Of a DNA stretch of 64,000 nt, positions 43,885-52,433 are shown one piece after another. Source of the stretch: Streptomyces spectabilis. Its GTDB lineage: Bacteria; Actinomycetota; Actinomycetes; Streptomycetales; Streptomycetaceae. A program made the position numbers and the translations under genes. Position 1 is the first letter of the stretch; the number at the start of each line of letters is the position of its first letter. The notes below the pieces were generated by a model, which did not search any database, had not been told where the DNA came from, and saw only the letters and a program-made list of their open reading frames with translations. The stretch is from positions 8,690,501 to 8,754,500 of the forward strand of contig NZ_CP023690.1 of NCBI RefSeq assembly GCF_008704795.1, read 5' to 3'.

Positions 43885-44493
43885 TCAGTCCTGTCGTACG
43901 GCGAGGGCGAGGAAGCGGGCGTCCTCGTCGATGTACGACGTCAGCTGCCAGCCCGAACCGGCGAGGAGCGGGCCGAGGTTGTCCTCGGCGCGCAGGTCGT
44001 CCGGGGTGATCTGGCGGCCCTGGCGAGCGGCGAGGGCCGCGCGCCCCACGGGGTGGAACAGCGCCAGCAGGCCTCCCGGGCGCACCACCCGCGCCAGCTC
44101 CCGCAGGTTCTCGGCCGGGTCGGGCAGGTGCGCGACGAGGCCCGCGCCGAACACGGCGTCGAGCGTCTGCGCGCGTACGGGCAGCCGTGCCACGTCCGCG
44201 AGCAGGAGCCGGCCGCAGGACTGCCTGCCCGCCCGTACGGCGGCCTCCAGCATGGCCGGGGTGAGATCCACGCCCAGGACCGTCCCGGAGGGCCCCACGG
44301 CGTCCCTCAGCGCCGGCAGGGCGCGGCCCGTGCCGCAGCCGGCGTCGAGGACCCGGGCGCCCGGCCGCAGGCCGAGTGCGGCCACGGCGGCGCGGTAGGC
44401 GGGGCCGTCGTCGGGGAAGCGGCTGTCCCAGTCGGCGGCGCGTGCCGCGAAGAACTCCTGGACGCGTGTGTGGTCATCGGTCATGGGGCTCAT
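43885..44493 (-). CDS. Class I SAM-dependent methyltransferase
   Basis: 202 residues. SAM-binding motif I is VLDAGCGTGRALP, motif II LGVDLTPAMLE, then LLADVARLPVRAQTLDAVFGAG and LARVVRPGGLLALFHPVG, matching the Methyltransf_11 type. The methyl acceptor is unknown. The start is ATG at 44491-44493; a second ATG three codons later is also possible. Divergent from the MFS exporter gene with a palindromic promoter between, so the two may be co-regulated. Confidence 0.85.
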   Translation of the reverse strand: MSPMTDDHTRVQEFFAARAADWDSRFPDDGPAYRAAVAALGLRPGARVLDAGCGTGRALPALRDAVGPSGTVLGVDLTPAMLEAAVRAGRQSCGRLLLADVARLPVRAQTLDAVFGAGLVAHLPDPAENLRELARVVRPGGLLALFHPVGRAALAARQGRQITPDDLRAEDNLGPLLAGSGWQLTSYIDEDARFLALAVRQD

Positions 44494-44562
44494 GATTCCG
44501 CATGTCTCCGGAGGGGCCGGGTTGTACGCGGGCGAGGGCTACTCCCGCGCACGGGACCTACT

Positions 44563-44601
44563 TTGATCAGAAATGATCATGTTTGCTAAGGTCTGCGCCT
44601 T
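44563..44601 (+). promoter_or_regulatory. Promoter with paired TGATCA sites
   Basis: TGATCA at 44564-44569 and again at 44574-44579 form a symmetric site TGATCA-GAAA-TGATCA. The overlapping TTGATC fits a -35 box, and GCTAAG at 44585-44590 a -10 box 16 bases later, which would start transcription only a few bases before the MFS ATG at 44602 (near-leaderless). A regulator bound to the palindrome would cover the -35 box. Confidence 0.5.
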
Positions 44602-45861
44602 ATGACGCCGCAGAAGCGTGACTACGCCAAACTCTGGTTCGCCTCCGGAACTTCAGCATTGGGAGACGGGGTCACCCTGGCCGCAGGCCCGCTGCTGATG
44701 GCGACCCTCACCGACGATCCCGCGCTCATCGCGGGTGCCGTCTTCGCGCAGCAACTCCCCTGGCTGATCTTCTCGCTCCTCAGCGGAGCCCTCGTCGACC
44801 GCGTGGACCGCCGGATCGTGGTGGCCGTCGTCGACGCGGTGCGGGGAGTCGTGATCGGGGGGCTGGCCCTCCTCGCCTGGGGCGACCTGCTGAGCGTTCC
44901 CGCCGTGTACGGCGCGGTCTTCCTCATGGGCCTCGGCTCGACGCTCGCGGACAACGCCAGCCAGGCCCTCGTACCGAGCGTGGTTCCCCCGGAAGACCTC
45001 GCCAAGGCCAACGCCTGGCTCTCGGGAGCCCGGATGCTGTGCAGCCAGTTCGCCGGGCCGCCCCTGGGCGGATGGCTCTTCGCCGCGGCGGCCGCGCTTC
45101 CGTTCGGCGTGGACGCCGCCACCTTCCTCCTCGCGGCCGGGCTCGTCTTCTCCATACGTCCGCGCACCGGCGACACGGAGCAGGCCGCGGAGCCGGGACC
45201 GGCCCGCTCGTCGATGCGGCGCGACATCGGCGAAGGCTTCCGCTGGCTGTGGAACCACCGCGCGCTGCGGCTGCTCGCCCTGGTCGTCGGCCTCATGAAC
45301 ATCACCTTCGGTGGCGCCTTCGCGGCATACGTGCTGTACGCGCGTGAACGTCTCGGACTGACCGAGGTCGGCTACGGGTTCCTCCTGTCGGCCACCGCGA
45401 TCGGCGGTGTGGTCGGCACGCTGTCGGCCGCGCGCCTCGACGCCCGGTTCGGCGCCGCACCCCTGCTGCGGGCCGGGCTGCTCGTCGAGACGTGCTCCCA
45501 CCTCGTGTTCGCGGTGACCCGGTCCCCGTGGGTGGCGGCCGTCACCCTGGTCGTCTTCGGCGCCCACGCGACCGTCTGGGGAGTCGTCGCGGACACCTAT
45601 CGCCAGCGGGCCGCACCGGCCGGGCTGCTCGGCCGGGTCAACAGCGTCCATCTGCTGTTCAGCATGGGCGGACTGGCCCTCGGCTCGCTGATCGGCGGTG
45701 TCGTCGCCAGGACGTTCGGCATCGTCGCGCCGTTCTGGGTGGGATTCGGGGCCATGGCCGTGGTCGTCGTCCTCGCCTGGGGAGCCATGACGCCGTCCGT
45801 GTTCGCGTCCCGGGCGGCGGGGGAGGAGCCCGCACCGCCGAAGGCCCCCGTCCCGTCCTGA
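44602..45861 (+). CDS. MFS transporter
   Basis: 419 residues with about 12 hydrophobic segments. The family signature D-R-V-D-R-R occurs after helix 2 (LVDRVDRRIVV), and LGSTLADNASQALVPSVVPPEDLAKANAWLSGARM is typical of the MFS_3/enterobactin-exporter (EntS-like) subgroup. Substrate unknown; drug or siderophore export is usual for this subgroup. It stands 90 bases from, and convergent with, the diaminopropionate gene sbnA, so it might serve the adjacent NRPS product, but its shared promoter region is with a methyltransferase instead. Confidence 0.85.
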   Translation: MTPQKRDYAKLWFASGTSALGDGVTLAAGPLLMATLTDDPALIAGAVFAQQLPWLIFSLLSGALVDRVDRRIVVAVVDAVRGVVIGGLALLAWGDLLSVPAVYGAVFLMGLGSTLADNASQALVPSVVPPEDLAKANAWLSGARMLCSQFAGPPLGGWLFAAAAALPFGVDAATFLLAAGLVFSIRPRTGDTEQAAEPGPARSSMRRDIGEGFRWLWNHRALRLLALVVGLMNITFGGAFAAYVLYARERLGLTEVGYGFLLSATAIGGVVGTLSAARLDARFGAAPLLRAGLLVETCSHLVFAVTRSPWVAAVTLVVFGAHATVWGVVADTYRQRAAPAGLLGRVNSVHLLFSMGGLALGSLIGGVVARTFGIVAPFWVGFGAMAVVVVLAWGAMTPSVFASRAAGEEPAPPKAPVPS

Positions 45862-45916
45862 GCGTGCAGGGCCTGTCCTGAACGCTCAGGGGCTGTCCTG
45901 AACGTCCGATGCCCGT

Positions 45917-45950
45917 CCTGAACGTCCGGGCTCCCGTCCGGACGTTCAGG
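45917..45950. terminator. Bidirectional terminator hairpin
   Basis: Perfect 13-base stem CCTGAACGTCCGG (45917-45929) / CCGGACGTTCAGG (45938-45950) with an 8-base loop, directly between the convergent MFS and sbnA genes, one base from the sbnA stop. No T run on either side, as is common in Streptomyces. Its left arm belongs to a run of direct repeats built on GTCCTGAACG (45875-45927), so the hairpin seems to have grown from repeated units. Confidence 0.75.
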
Positions 45951-45951
45951 C

Positions 45952-46959
45952 TCAGGAATCCCGCGCCAACTCCTGCGGCCGCACGGGCTGCTCCACCGGA
46001 TCGCCCCAGCTCTGGGGCGACCCGAAGTGCCGTTCCACCCACGCGGGGTCGTACACGGAGTCGAGATAGCGCTCGCCCTGGTCGGGGGCGAGCGCCACGG
46101 CGGTGAGGGCGGGCGCGTCCCCGCGCGCGGCGAGCCAGCGCAGCGCGCCGCTGACCACCGTGCCCGTCGAACCACCGAACAGGAAGCCGTGCCGCGCCAT
46201 CGCGTGACAGCTGTTGACGGTGTCCCTCTCGGGCACCATCACCACGTCGTCCACCAGGCTCGCGTCGAGCAGCGGAGGCCGCACGCCCGCGCCGAGACCC
46301 GGAATCATCCGGGGCAGCGCGGGACCGCCGAAGGTCACGGAGCCGACGCTGTCGACGGCCACGATCGTCACGGGCCTGCTCCGCTCCCGGAAGTAGCGGG
46401 CGCAGCCCATCAGCGTGCCGCCGGTGCCCGCCCCCACGAAGAGGACGTCGAGCTCCGGGAACTCGGCCGCGATGGCGGGCGCCGTACTGCGGTAGTGCGC
46501 CCGCCAGTTGTTCGGGTTCGCGTACTGGTTCAGCCAGACGTACCGCGCGTCCTCCTCGCACATCCGGTGCACCAGGTCGATCCGCGCGCCCAGCAGACCG
46601 CGGCTCTCGTCCGCCTGCGTGACCACGCGCACCTCGGCGCCGAACGACTCCATCAGCCGTCGGCTCGCGCGGTTGCACCGGGAGTCCGTGACGCAGACGA
46701 AGCCGTAGCCCCGGTGCGCCGCGATCATGCTCAGCGCGATGCCGAGGTTGCCCGAGGACGACTCGACGATCACGGACCCAGGGGTGAGAACACCGTCCCG
46801 CTCGGCCGCGCGCACCATCTCCAGAGCTGCCTTGAGCTTGATGGAGCCCGCGAGGTTGAAGCCCTCGCACTTGAGGTGGAGCGGCACCCCGAAGACCGAT
46901 GCGAGATTCACGAACACGTCATCCGCGTTGATCTCGTAGGGGGCTGAGACAACCGGCAC
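45952..46959 (-). CDS. sbnA: 2,3-Diaminopropionate biosynthesis protein SbnA (PLP enzyme)
   Basis: 335 residues from a GTG (PVVSAPYEINADDVF follows) with AAAGGGG upstream. A cysteine-synthase-like PLP enzyme: Lys in the N-L-A-G-S-I-K-L-K-A motif binds PLP, SSSGNLGIALSMIAA is the substrate loop, and FVGAGTGGTLMGCARYF the phosphate loop. In staphyloferrin B biosynthesis SbnA joins O-phosphoserine and glutamate to N-(2-amino-2-carboxyethyl)-glutamate. The partner SbnB is encoded 28 bases upstream. The pair supplies L-2,3-diaminopropionate to the NRPS cluster. Confidence 0.9.
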   Translation of the reverse strand: MPVVSAPYEINADDVFVNLASVFGVPLHLKCEGFNLAGSIKLKAALEMVRAAERDGVLTPGSVIVESSSGNLGIALSMIAAHRGYGFVCVTDSRCNRASRRLMESFGAEVRVVTQADESRGLLGARIDLVHRMCEEDARYVWLNQYANPNNWRAHYRSTAPAIAAEFPELDVLFVGAGTGGTLMGCARYFRERSRPVTIVAVDSVGSVTFGGPALPRMIPGLGAGVRPPLLDASLVDDVVMVPERDTVNSCHAMARHGFLFGGSTGTVVSGALRWLAARGDAPALTAVALAPDQGERYLDSVYDPAWVERHFGSPQSWGDPVEQPVRPQELARDS

Positions 46960-46987
46960 TTCATCACCCCTTTCGTTCGGGCGCCGA

Positions 46988-48031
46988 TCAGGCGCCGGTA
47001 CGTCCGTAGCGGTCGAGCTCGTGGAAGAAGCCGTCCACGACGCCGAGCCGTCCCGCCTCGCGCAGCCGGTCGTGGACGTGCCTGCCGAGAGCGATGTCGA
47101 GGACGCCCAGGCCGAACGGGGAGAAGATCACCGGCCGGTCCGTCGGCACCTGGGCCCGGCCCTCCAGGACGTCGTACAGCGTGCCGTCGATGAAGTCCCG
47201 GTTGCCCGTCCGCTGTTCGGTCAGGTGGACGGAGGTGTCGGCCTTCAGGCAGTGCTCCACGTCGTCGACGAAGTTCGCCGATGCCAGGACCACGTCCGGG
47301 GCCACGTCCCGCAGCGACACGTTCAGCACGAGCGGGTTGTGCGCGAACCACGCCGGGTCGTGGACGTGCGGGCTCGCCGCGACGGTGGCGAAGACCACCA
47401 GGTCGCTGTCCCGGATCACGTCCTCGGCGGTACGCCCGACGACGACCCGGGCGTCGCCCGGGCGGCCGTTCAGGTACTGCGCGAACGCCCCCGCGTGGTC
47501 CTCGGACAGGTCGTGGACACCCACCTCGTCGAAGGTCCAGCCGGTGGCCTCGAAGTAGTGGTGGATGTAGCGGGCGATGAGCCCGGTGCCGATGAAGCCG
47601 ATGCGACGCGGCCGCTCGCCCGGGCTGAGGCGCCCGGCGGCGAGGACCGCCGAAGCCGCCGTCCTGGAGGCGCTGATGATCGAGCTCTCCAGGCACGCGA
47701 ACGGGTAGCCCGTGTCGTGGTCGTTGAGGATCAGGACCGCGGACGCGCGCGGGATGCCGGACGCGACGTTGTCGGGGAAGCTGGAGATCCACTTCAGGCC
47801 GTCCGTCGGCTGCTCGCCGCCCACGGACGCGGGCAGGGCGATGATCCGTGACGTGGGCCGGTCCGGGAACCGCAGGAAGTACGACGGGGGATTGACCGTG
47901 GAGTTCCGGCCGTGCAGCCGGTAGACCTCCTCGATCAGATCCACCACCTGCGTCTCGCCGCCGGTGAGCACCTGGGCGACCTGCTCGCCGGTGATCACGG
48001 CGAATGACGGCACGACGGGCTCGTGGGACAA
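46988..48031 (-). CDS. sbnB: 2,3-Diaminopropionate biosynthesis protein SbnB (dehydrogenase)
   Basis: 347 residues in the ornithine cyclodeaminase/mu-crystallin family. The N-terminal FAVITGEQVAQVLTGGETQVVDLIEEVYRLH and PSYFLRFPD match SbnB; the NAD loop is IGFIGTGLIARYIHHYF, followed by VGVHDLS and VVFATVAASPHV. SbnB oxidatively splits the SbnA product to L-2,3-diaminopropionate and 2-oxoglutarate. Start uncertain: TTG at 48031 has GGAG six bases upstream and is preferred to a TTG at 48043. It lies between the adenylation-hydroxylase gene (212 bases upstream) and sbnA, same strand. Confidence 0.9.
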   Translation of the reverse strand: MSHEPVVPSFAVITGEQVAQVLTGGETQVVDLIEEVYRLHGRNSTVNPPSYFLRFPDRPTSRIIALPASVGGEQPTDGLKWISSFPDNVASGIPRASAVLILNDHDTGYPFACLESSIISASRTAASAVLAAGRLSPGERPRRIGFIGTGLIARYIHHYFEATGWTFDEVGVHDLSEDHAGAFAQYLNGRPGDARVVVGRTAEDVIRDSDLVVFATVAASPHVHDPAWFAHNPLVLNVSLRDVAPDVVLASANFVDDVEHCLKADTSVHLTEQRTGNRDFIDGTLYDVLEGRAQVPTDRPVIFSPFGLGVLDIALGRHVHDRLREAGRLGVVDGFFHELDRYGRTGA

Positions 48032-48200
48032 GGCTGACTCCAACCGTGAGGATGCGTGACTTGGTGACTGCTGGGTGTGCGGCGGGGCGCGGGTGCAGGC
48101 CGCCGCGGCGCTCGGGAGCGCGCCCCGGGAGCGGGGCCGCGCCGGATCGTGAGCCGGAAGCGCCGCGCAGGGGGCAGGGAGGCGCCTCCGGCCCGTGGCG

Positions 48201-48259
48201 CCCCGCTGTCAGGACTGCGCCGCGGCCCGGAAACGCCCCGGTGTCAGGACTGCGCCGCG
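48201..48259. repeat. 24-base direct repeat at the end of the A-T-TauD gene
   Basis: CCCCGCTGTCAGGACTGCGC at 48201-48220 recurs with one mismatch at 48236-48255, and both continue CGCG. The second copy contains the stop codon and last codons of the adenylation-hydroxylase gene; the first lies just beyond it, so the gene end has been duplicated into the intergenic space. Confidence 0.75.
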
Positions 48260-51200
48260 CCGGGGAAGGCCGGAAGCGCCACGGGGTCACCGAGGACGAC
48301 CGCGACCTCACGGCTCCCCTCGTACGGCTCCCGGCTGTGGGCCATCCGCAGATTGTCGACGATCATGAGGTCTCCGGCTCGCCACGGCTCGCGCAACGTG
48401 TGCTTCTCGTAGACCTCGTTGATGGCGAGCACAGTGGACTCGTCGATCGCCGCGCCGCTGCCGTAGCGGGTGTTGAAGGGCAGGCCGTCGTCGCCGAACT
48501 CGAACTTCAGGTACTCGCGGATCGCCGCGTCGAGCGTCCACTCGCTGAGGAACGAGACCTGGTTGAACCAGGCCCGCCGGCCCGACACCGGGTGGCGCAG
48601 GACGGCCGCGGAGCGCTGGCGCGTGCGCAGGCCGCCGTCGCCCGCCCAGCGGGTCTCGATGCCGCGGTCCGCGCAGTACGCGTCCACGGCCGCACGGTCC
48701 CCGGTGCCGAACGCCGCCGCGAGACTGATGCCGGTGAGGTCGGTGTAGTTGCGGTCGAGCAGCCACCCCTCGCTCCCGAACCGCTCCACGAGGTCGGCGG
48801 GCAGCGCCTCCAGCACCTCCTGGGAGTCCGCCACGGCCGTCACGCCGCCGGAGGACGGCGCCGTCAGACAGGCGAACATCAGGGTGCCCGGCACCTCGCG
48901 GGCGTAGCTCAGCTCGTGGTGCATGCACATCGGCTGCTCGGCGGGCCACTCGGACGACGAGTAGACGCCGTCCGCGAGGACGCTCCGCGCCGCGAAGCCC
49001 TCCCGCTCGGTCATCACCTCGTGCAGCAGCTCCCGGCTGATCCGACCGACCGTCTCCGCGTCCCGCAGGCCCAGGCCGCGGACCAGCAGGGCGCCGTGCT
49101 GGGCGACGGTCGCGTGCAGCCGCGCGCGGTGCTCGGCGGCCCAGGCGACGGGGTCGGACGGCGCGTCGGCGCCGAGGTCGAGCACGGCGGGCCGTCCCTC
49201 GGTCCTGACCACGTCGAACGGGGCGTCGGCGGCGGGCCTCGGCGTCGGTGCCATGGTGTGCTCGGATCCTTCGTCTCGCTGGTCGTCCCGGGGGGCGGAC
49301 GGGGCCGTGGCATCGGCTTCCGGGGAGGGGGAGGCGGGCGCGGCGGAGCGGTCCTCCGCCGTGCCAAGGAGGGCGGCCAGAGCGGCGAGCGTGGGGTGCT
49401 CGCGCACGTCCCGCAGGGTGAAGGCCCGCTCGGCCTTCACGACGAGCCGGATCGCCGAGAGGGAGGTCCCGCCCAGGGCGAAGAAGTCGCTCTCGCGGCC
49501 GATCCTCTCGACGGGCACCCGCAGCACCTCGGCCCACGCCTCGGCCATCCGGCGTTCCTCGTCGGTGCGCGGCGCGTCCTGGGTCTCCTGCTCGGCGGAC
49601 GCGAGGAGCTCCTGGGCGAGCGCCCGCAGGGCCCGCTTGTCGGTCTTGCCGTTCGACGTCAGCGGCAGCGCGTCCAGAAGCACGACCCTGCGCGGCACCA
49701 TGTACACCGGAAGGCTCTGCGCCAGCCCGTCGAGCAGCTCTTCGGAGGGCAGCTCGGAGCCGGTCCGGAAGCCGACGAGCTCACGGTCCCCTTCGCCGTT
49801 GTCGACGACCACGACGGCGCCGTCCCGGACTCCGGGAAGCCGCAGCAACTGGTTCTCGATCTCACCGATCTCGATGCGGAAGCCCCGGATCTTGATCTGC
49901 GCGTCACGTCGGCCGAGGAACTCGAGCGAGCCGTCCGGCAGCCAGCGCCCGAAGTCACCCGAGCGGTACAGCCGATGGCCCGGGCGGTGCGGGTCCTCGC
50001 CGAACGCCTGCTCCGTACGCACGGGATCGTTGACGTAGCCGCGACCCACGCACACCCCGGAGAAGACGATCTCACCGGGGGCGCCGAGGGGGACCGGGCG
50101 CAGGTCGTCGTCGACTACGTAGACCGTCACGTTGCGCACCGGCGGCCCGAGCGGCACGGAGTCGCGCTCGGGGACCGCGGTCAGCACCGCGTGGTTGGTG
50201 TCGTCCGACGTCTCGGTGAGCCCGTACGCGTTCACCAGGGCGATGGCGGGGAACCGTGCGAACCAGCGCACGGTCAGTTCCTTCTTGAGCGCCTCGCCCG
50301 TGACCGACACACAGCGCAGCCGGGACAGCCGCCCGGGAGCGTCCTCGAGCCGGGACAGCAGGACCTCCAGATACGACGGCACGATCTGGAGCACGGTGAC
50401 CCCGCCCCGCTCCACCGTCTCCAGGAAGCGGTCGACGTCGAGGATGGCGTCCTGCTCGACGATCAGGGTGCGTCCGCCGACCACGAGCGCGGAGACGAGC
50501 TGCCACAGGGAGATGTCGAAGGACTGCGGCGCGGTCTGCGCCACGACCTGCCCCTCGTCGATGCCCAGGTCGTCGATCTTCGCGTACAGGTGGTTGACGA
50601 ACCCCTCGTGCTCGCACATGGCCCCCTTGGGTTCGCCGGTGGAGCCCGAGGTGAAGTACAGGTAGGCCAGTTGGCCGGGGGCGACCTGGACCCCGGGGTT
50701 GTGCTCGGAGCGGCCTTCGGCGAGGGCGGCGGCGACGGTCAGCACGTCCAGGTCCGCGGCGGCGGCCCGCGCCAGCTGCCCGGAGCCGCCCTCCTCGGTC
50801 AGGGCGAGGCGGCAGCCGCTGCGCTCCAGCATCCGGGCCATCCGCTCCGCCGGGAGGCCCGGCTCGACGGGCAGGTAGGCGGCTCCGGCCTTGAAGATGC
50901 CGATCACCGCTGCCTGCCAGTCGAGGTGACGCTCGGTCACGACGGCCACGACCGCTTCCGGGCCGAGGTCCCTGGCGAGCAGCGCGTGCGCGATGCGGTT
51001 GGCCTTCGCGTTCAGCTCGCCATAGGTGTGGCTTTCGCTCCCGTGCACGGCGGCGATGTCGTCCGGCCGCAGCGCCGCCTGTTCCTCGAACAGTTCGTGG
51101 AAGCGGCGGTCGGGCAGTTCGCGCGCGGGCCCGGCCATGTCGTGGAGCTGGCGGCGGAGCTCGTCGTCGGAGAGCAGGACGCGGCTGCGGCACGGCGCGT

Positions 51201-51747
51201 CGGGCGCGGCGGCCATGTGCTCCCAGGCCGTCACGTAGTACCCCGCGATGCGCTCGGCCGCCTCGGCGTCCAGGACGTCGAGGCGGTAGCGCAGACGCAG
51301 CGTCGGCCCTTCGGGGCCGTTCCGCAGGGCGACGGTCAGGGCGGCGTCGGGGCTCTGGTGCGGCTGCCCGGGGCCGAGGTCGAGGACGGTCTCGAAGGCG
51401 CCGCCCGCGGTGTCCTGCGCGGCGCGTGCGGCCGTGGTCAGGAGCTTCCGCCAGCTTCCGTCGTCCAGGGTGAGCGTGCATGCCCGGACATCGACCGGTG
51501 CGGCGGCGGAGGTCGGGGCGACGTACCCCGTCACGAAGGCCTGTTCACCGCTGAGCGCGCCGAGGACCGCGGTGTGCGCGGCGAGCGCCGCCGCCTCCCA
51601 GGGCGCGGCGGAACGGCGGGCCAGGAGGCGGACGCGAGCGGCCAGGCGCACGGGGACCGTCCGGGTCAGCTCCGCGTGTCCGGGTCGGGCACTGGTCGGC
51701 GGCACCCAACGAGGTATCAGCCGCTGCGGTGCTCCAGTGATCGTCAT
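48244..51747 (-). CDS. NRPS loading protein: adenylation, carrier and Fe/2OG hydroxylase
   Basis: 1,167 residues. About 25-200 resembles the C-terminal half of a condensation domain without HHxxxDG. Adenylation domain about 215-720: LYFTSGSTGEPKG, NAYGLTETSDD, YRSGDFGRW, Lys in SNGKTDK. Specificity residues by alignment to PheA: D-I-W-Q-S-T-A-D-D-K; the acidic pair near the pocket hints at a basic amino acid, possibly diaminopropionate. Carrier domain about 728-795, with Ser762 in LGGTSL as the phosphopantetheine site. TauD domain about 840-1155 with His943-x-Glu945 and His1137 as iron ligands, Arg1146 for 2-oxoglutarate. It should activate one amino acid and hydroxylate it on the carrier, as in SyrP-type systems. 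First gene of a likely operon with sbnB and sbnA; ATG follows GGAGAGAG. Confidence 0.88.
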   Translation of the reverse strand: MTITGAPQRLIPRWVPPTSARPGHAELTRTVPVRLAARVRLLARRSAAPWEAAALAAHTAVLGALSGEQAFVTGYVAPTSAAAPVDVRACTLTLDDGSWRKLLTTAARAAQDTAGGAFETVLDLGPGQPHQSPDAALTVALRNGPEGPTLRLRYRLDVLDAEAAERIAGYYVTAWEHMAAAPDAPCRSRVLLSDDELRRQLHDMAGPARELPDRRFHELFEEQAALRPDDIAAVHGSESHTYGELNAKANRIAHALLARDLGPEAVVAVVTERHLDWQAAVIGIFKAGAAYLPVEPGLPAERMARMLERSGCRLALTEEGGSGQLARAAAADLDVLTVAAALAEGRSEHNPGVQVAPGQLAYLYFTSGSTGEPKGAMCEHEGFVNHLYAKIDDLGIDEGQVVAQTAPQSFDISLWQLVSALVVGGRTLIVEQDAILDVDRFLETVERGGVTVLQIVPSYLEVLLSRLEDAPGRLSRLRCVSVTGEALKKELTVRWFARFPAIALVNAYGLTETSDDTNHAVLTAVPERDSVPLGPPVRNVTVYVVDDDLRPVPLGAPGEIVFSGVCVGRGYVNDPVRTEQAFGEDPHRPGHRLYRSGDFGRWLPDGSLEFLGRRDAQIKIRGFRIEIGEIENQLLRLPGVRDGAVVVVDNGEGDRELVGFRTGSELPSEELLDGLAQSLPVYMVPRRVVLLDALPLTSNGKTDKRALRALAQELLASAEQETQDAPRTDEERRMAEAWAEVLRVPVERIGRESDFFALGGTSLSAIRLVVKAERAFTLRDVREHPTLAALAALLGTAEDRSAAPASPSPEADATAPSAPRDDQRDEGSEHTMAPTPRPAADAPFDVVRTEGRPAVLDLGADAPSDPVAWAAEHRARLHATVAQHGALLVRGLGLRDAETVGRISRELLHEVMTEREGFAARSVLADGVYSSSEWPAEQPMCMHHELSYAREVPGTLMFACLTAPSSGGVTAVADSQEVLEALPADLVERFGSEGWLLDRNYTDLTGISLAAAFGTGDRAAVDAYCADRGIETRWAGDGGLRTRQRSAAVLRHPVSGRRAWFNQVSFLSEWTLDAAIREYLKFEFGDDGLPFNTRYGSGAAIDESTVLAINEVYEKHTLREPWRAGDLMIVDNLRMAHSREPYEGSREVAVVLGDPVALPAFPGAAQS

Positions 51748-52433
51748 CGCTCTCTCCTGTGGGGCCGGAAGCCGAGGGGAGGGGTGAACGGCGCATCGAA
51801 ATCCGGTTGACGGAAAGCAGCTTGACGCCCCGTGGAACGGCTACGAATGTCGGGCCCGTGCCCGATCCCCCTGAACTACTCGTAGTCGAAGACGGTCAAA
51901 CGTTACCTCACCGGTCTGGACCGTCGGGAGGGTGTTCGCGAGGGCGTTCCGGACCGCATCGAGGATGCCGCCGAGAGCCCGTTCCTGAGGGCGTTCCGCC
52001 CTTGCTCGACAGGGAACTGACGGCGCGTCCGGTACGGCTGGACGCGACGGCCAATGAATTTTGTCCAGATCGGGTCTTCATGACAGTGTCGTGAGGGCGC
52101 GACCGATGGCGGACGTCAACAGGACGCAGACGTCTTGATGTTGCCTGACGGCATCGGTGAGTAATCTCACAGGGCCTTGGATCGGTGCTGACCTGCAGGC
52201 AAGATCTGCACGCGGTCGGCGGTAGGTGCCGAGGCCGCGAAAACGGGCAAACGGGGGAAGTGTGATGGGTTTCAGCGATTCGGCGTGTACGACGACATCG
52301 ACTGTCGGAAAGGGAGTCGCCGCGCAATGGGCAGTGTCCCGTTGAGTAAGGCGCCCCATCGGGACGGCCGTCCGAACAGGTGCTGTCCCGGCACTTTCCG
52401 TATCTCCCAGGCTTATTGAAGAAACCTTGGCAC
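51748..52433. promoter_or_regulatory. Divergent control region of the NRPS cluster
   Basis: About 690 bases between the minus-strand A-T-TauD gene and the plus-strand thioesterase gene. It must hold promoters for both arms. The left part around 51845-51910 has direct and inverted short repeats; no consensus operator recognised. A short open frame at 52265-52345 is listed separately. No regulator gene is within the visible cluster. Confidence 0.5.
52265..52345 (+). CDS. Possible short leader peptide (26 aa)
   Basis: ATG at 52265 lies four bases after GGGGGAAG, an excellent ribosome site, and opens MGFSDSACTTTSTVGKGVAA plus six more residues (QWAVSR), stopping at 52345, 88 bases before the thioesterase start. 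Rich in Ser/Thr and with one Trp. It could be a leader peptide or regulatory small protein of the NRPS operon; such a short frame may also be chance. Confidence 0.3.
   Translation: MGFSDSACTTTSTVGKGVAAQWAVSR

Noticed and set aside
52078..52359. A 93-codon frame on the minus strand of the NRPS control region
   Set aside because: No ribosome site, no domain, and it crosses the likely promoter zone.
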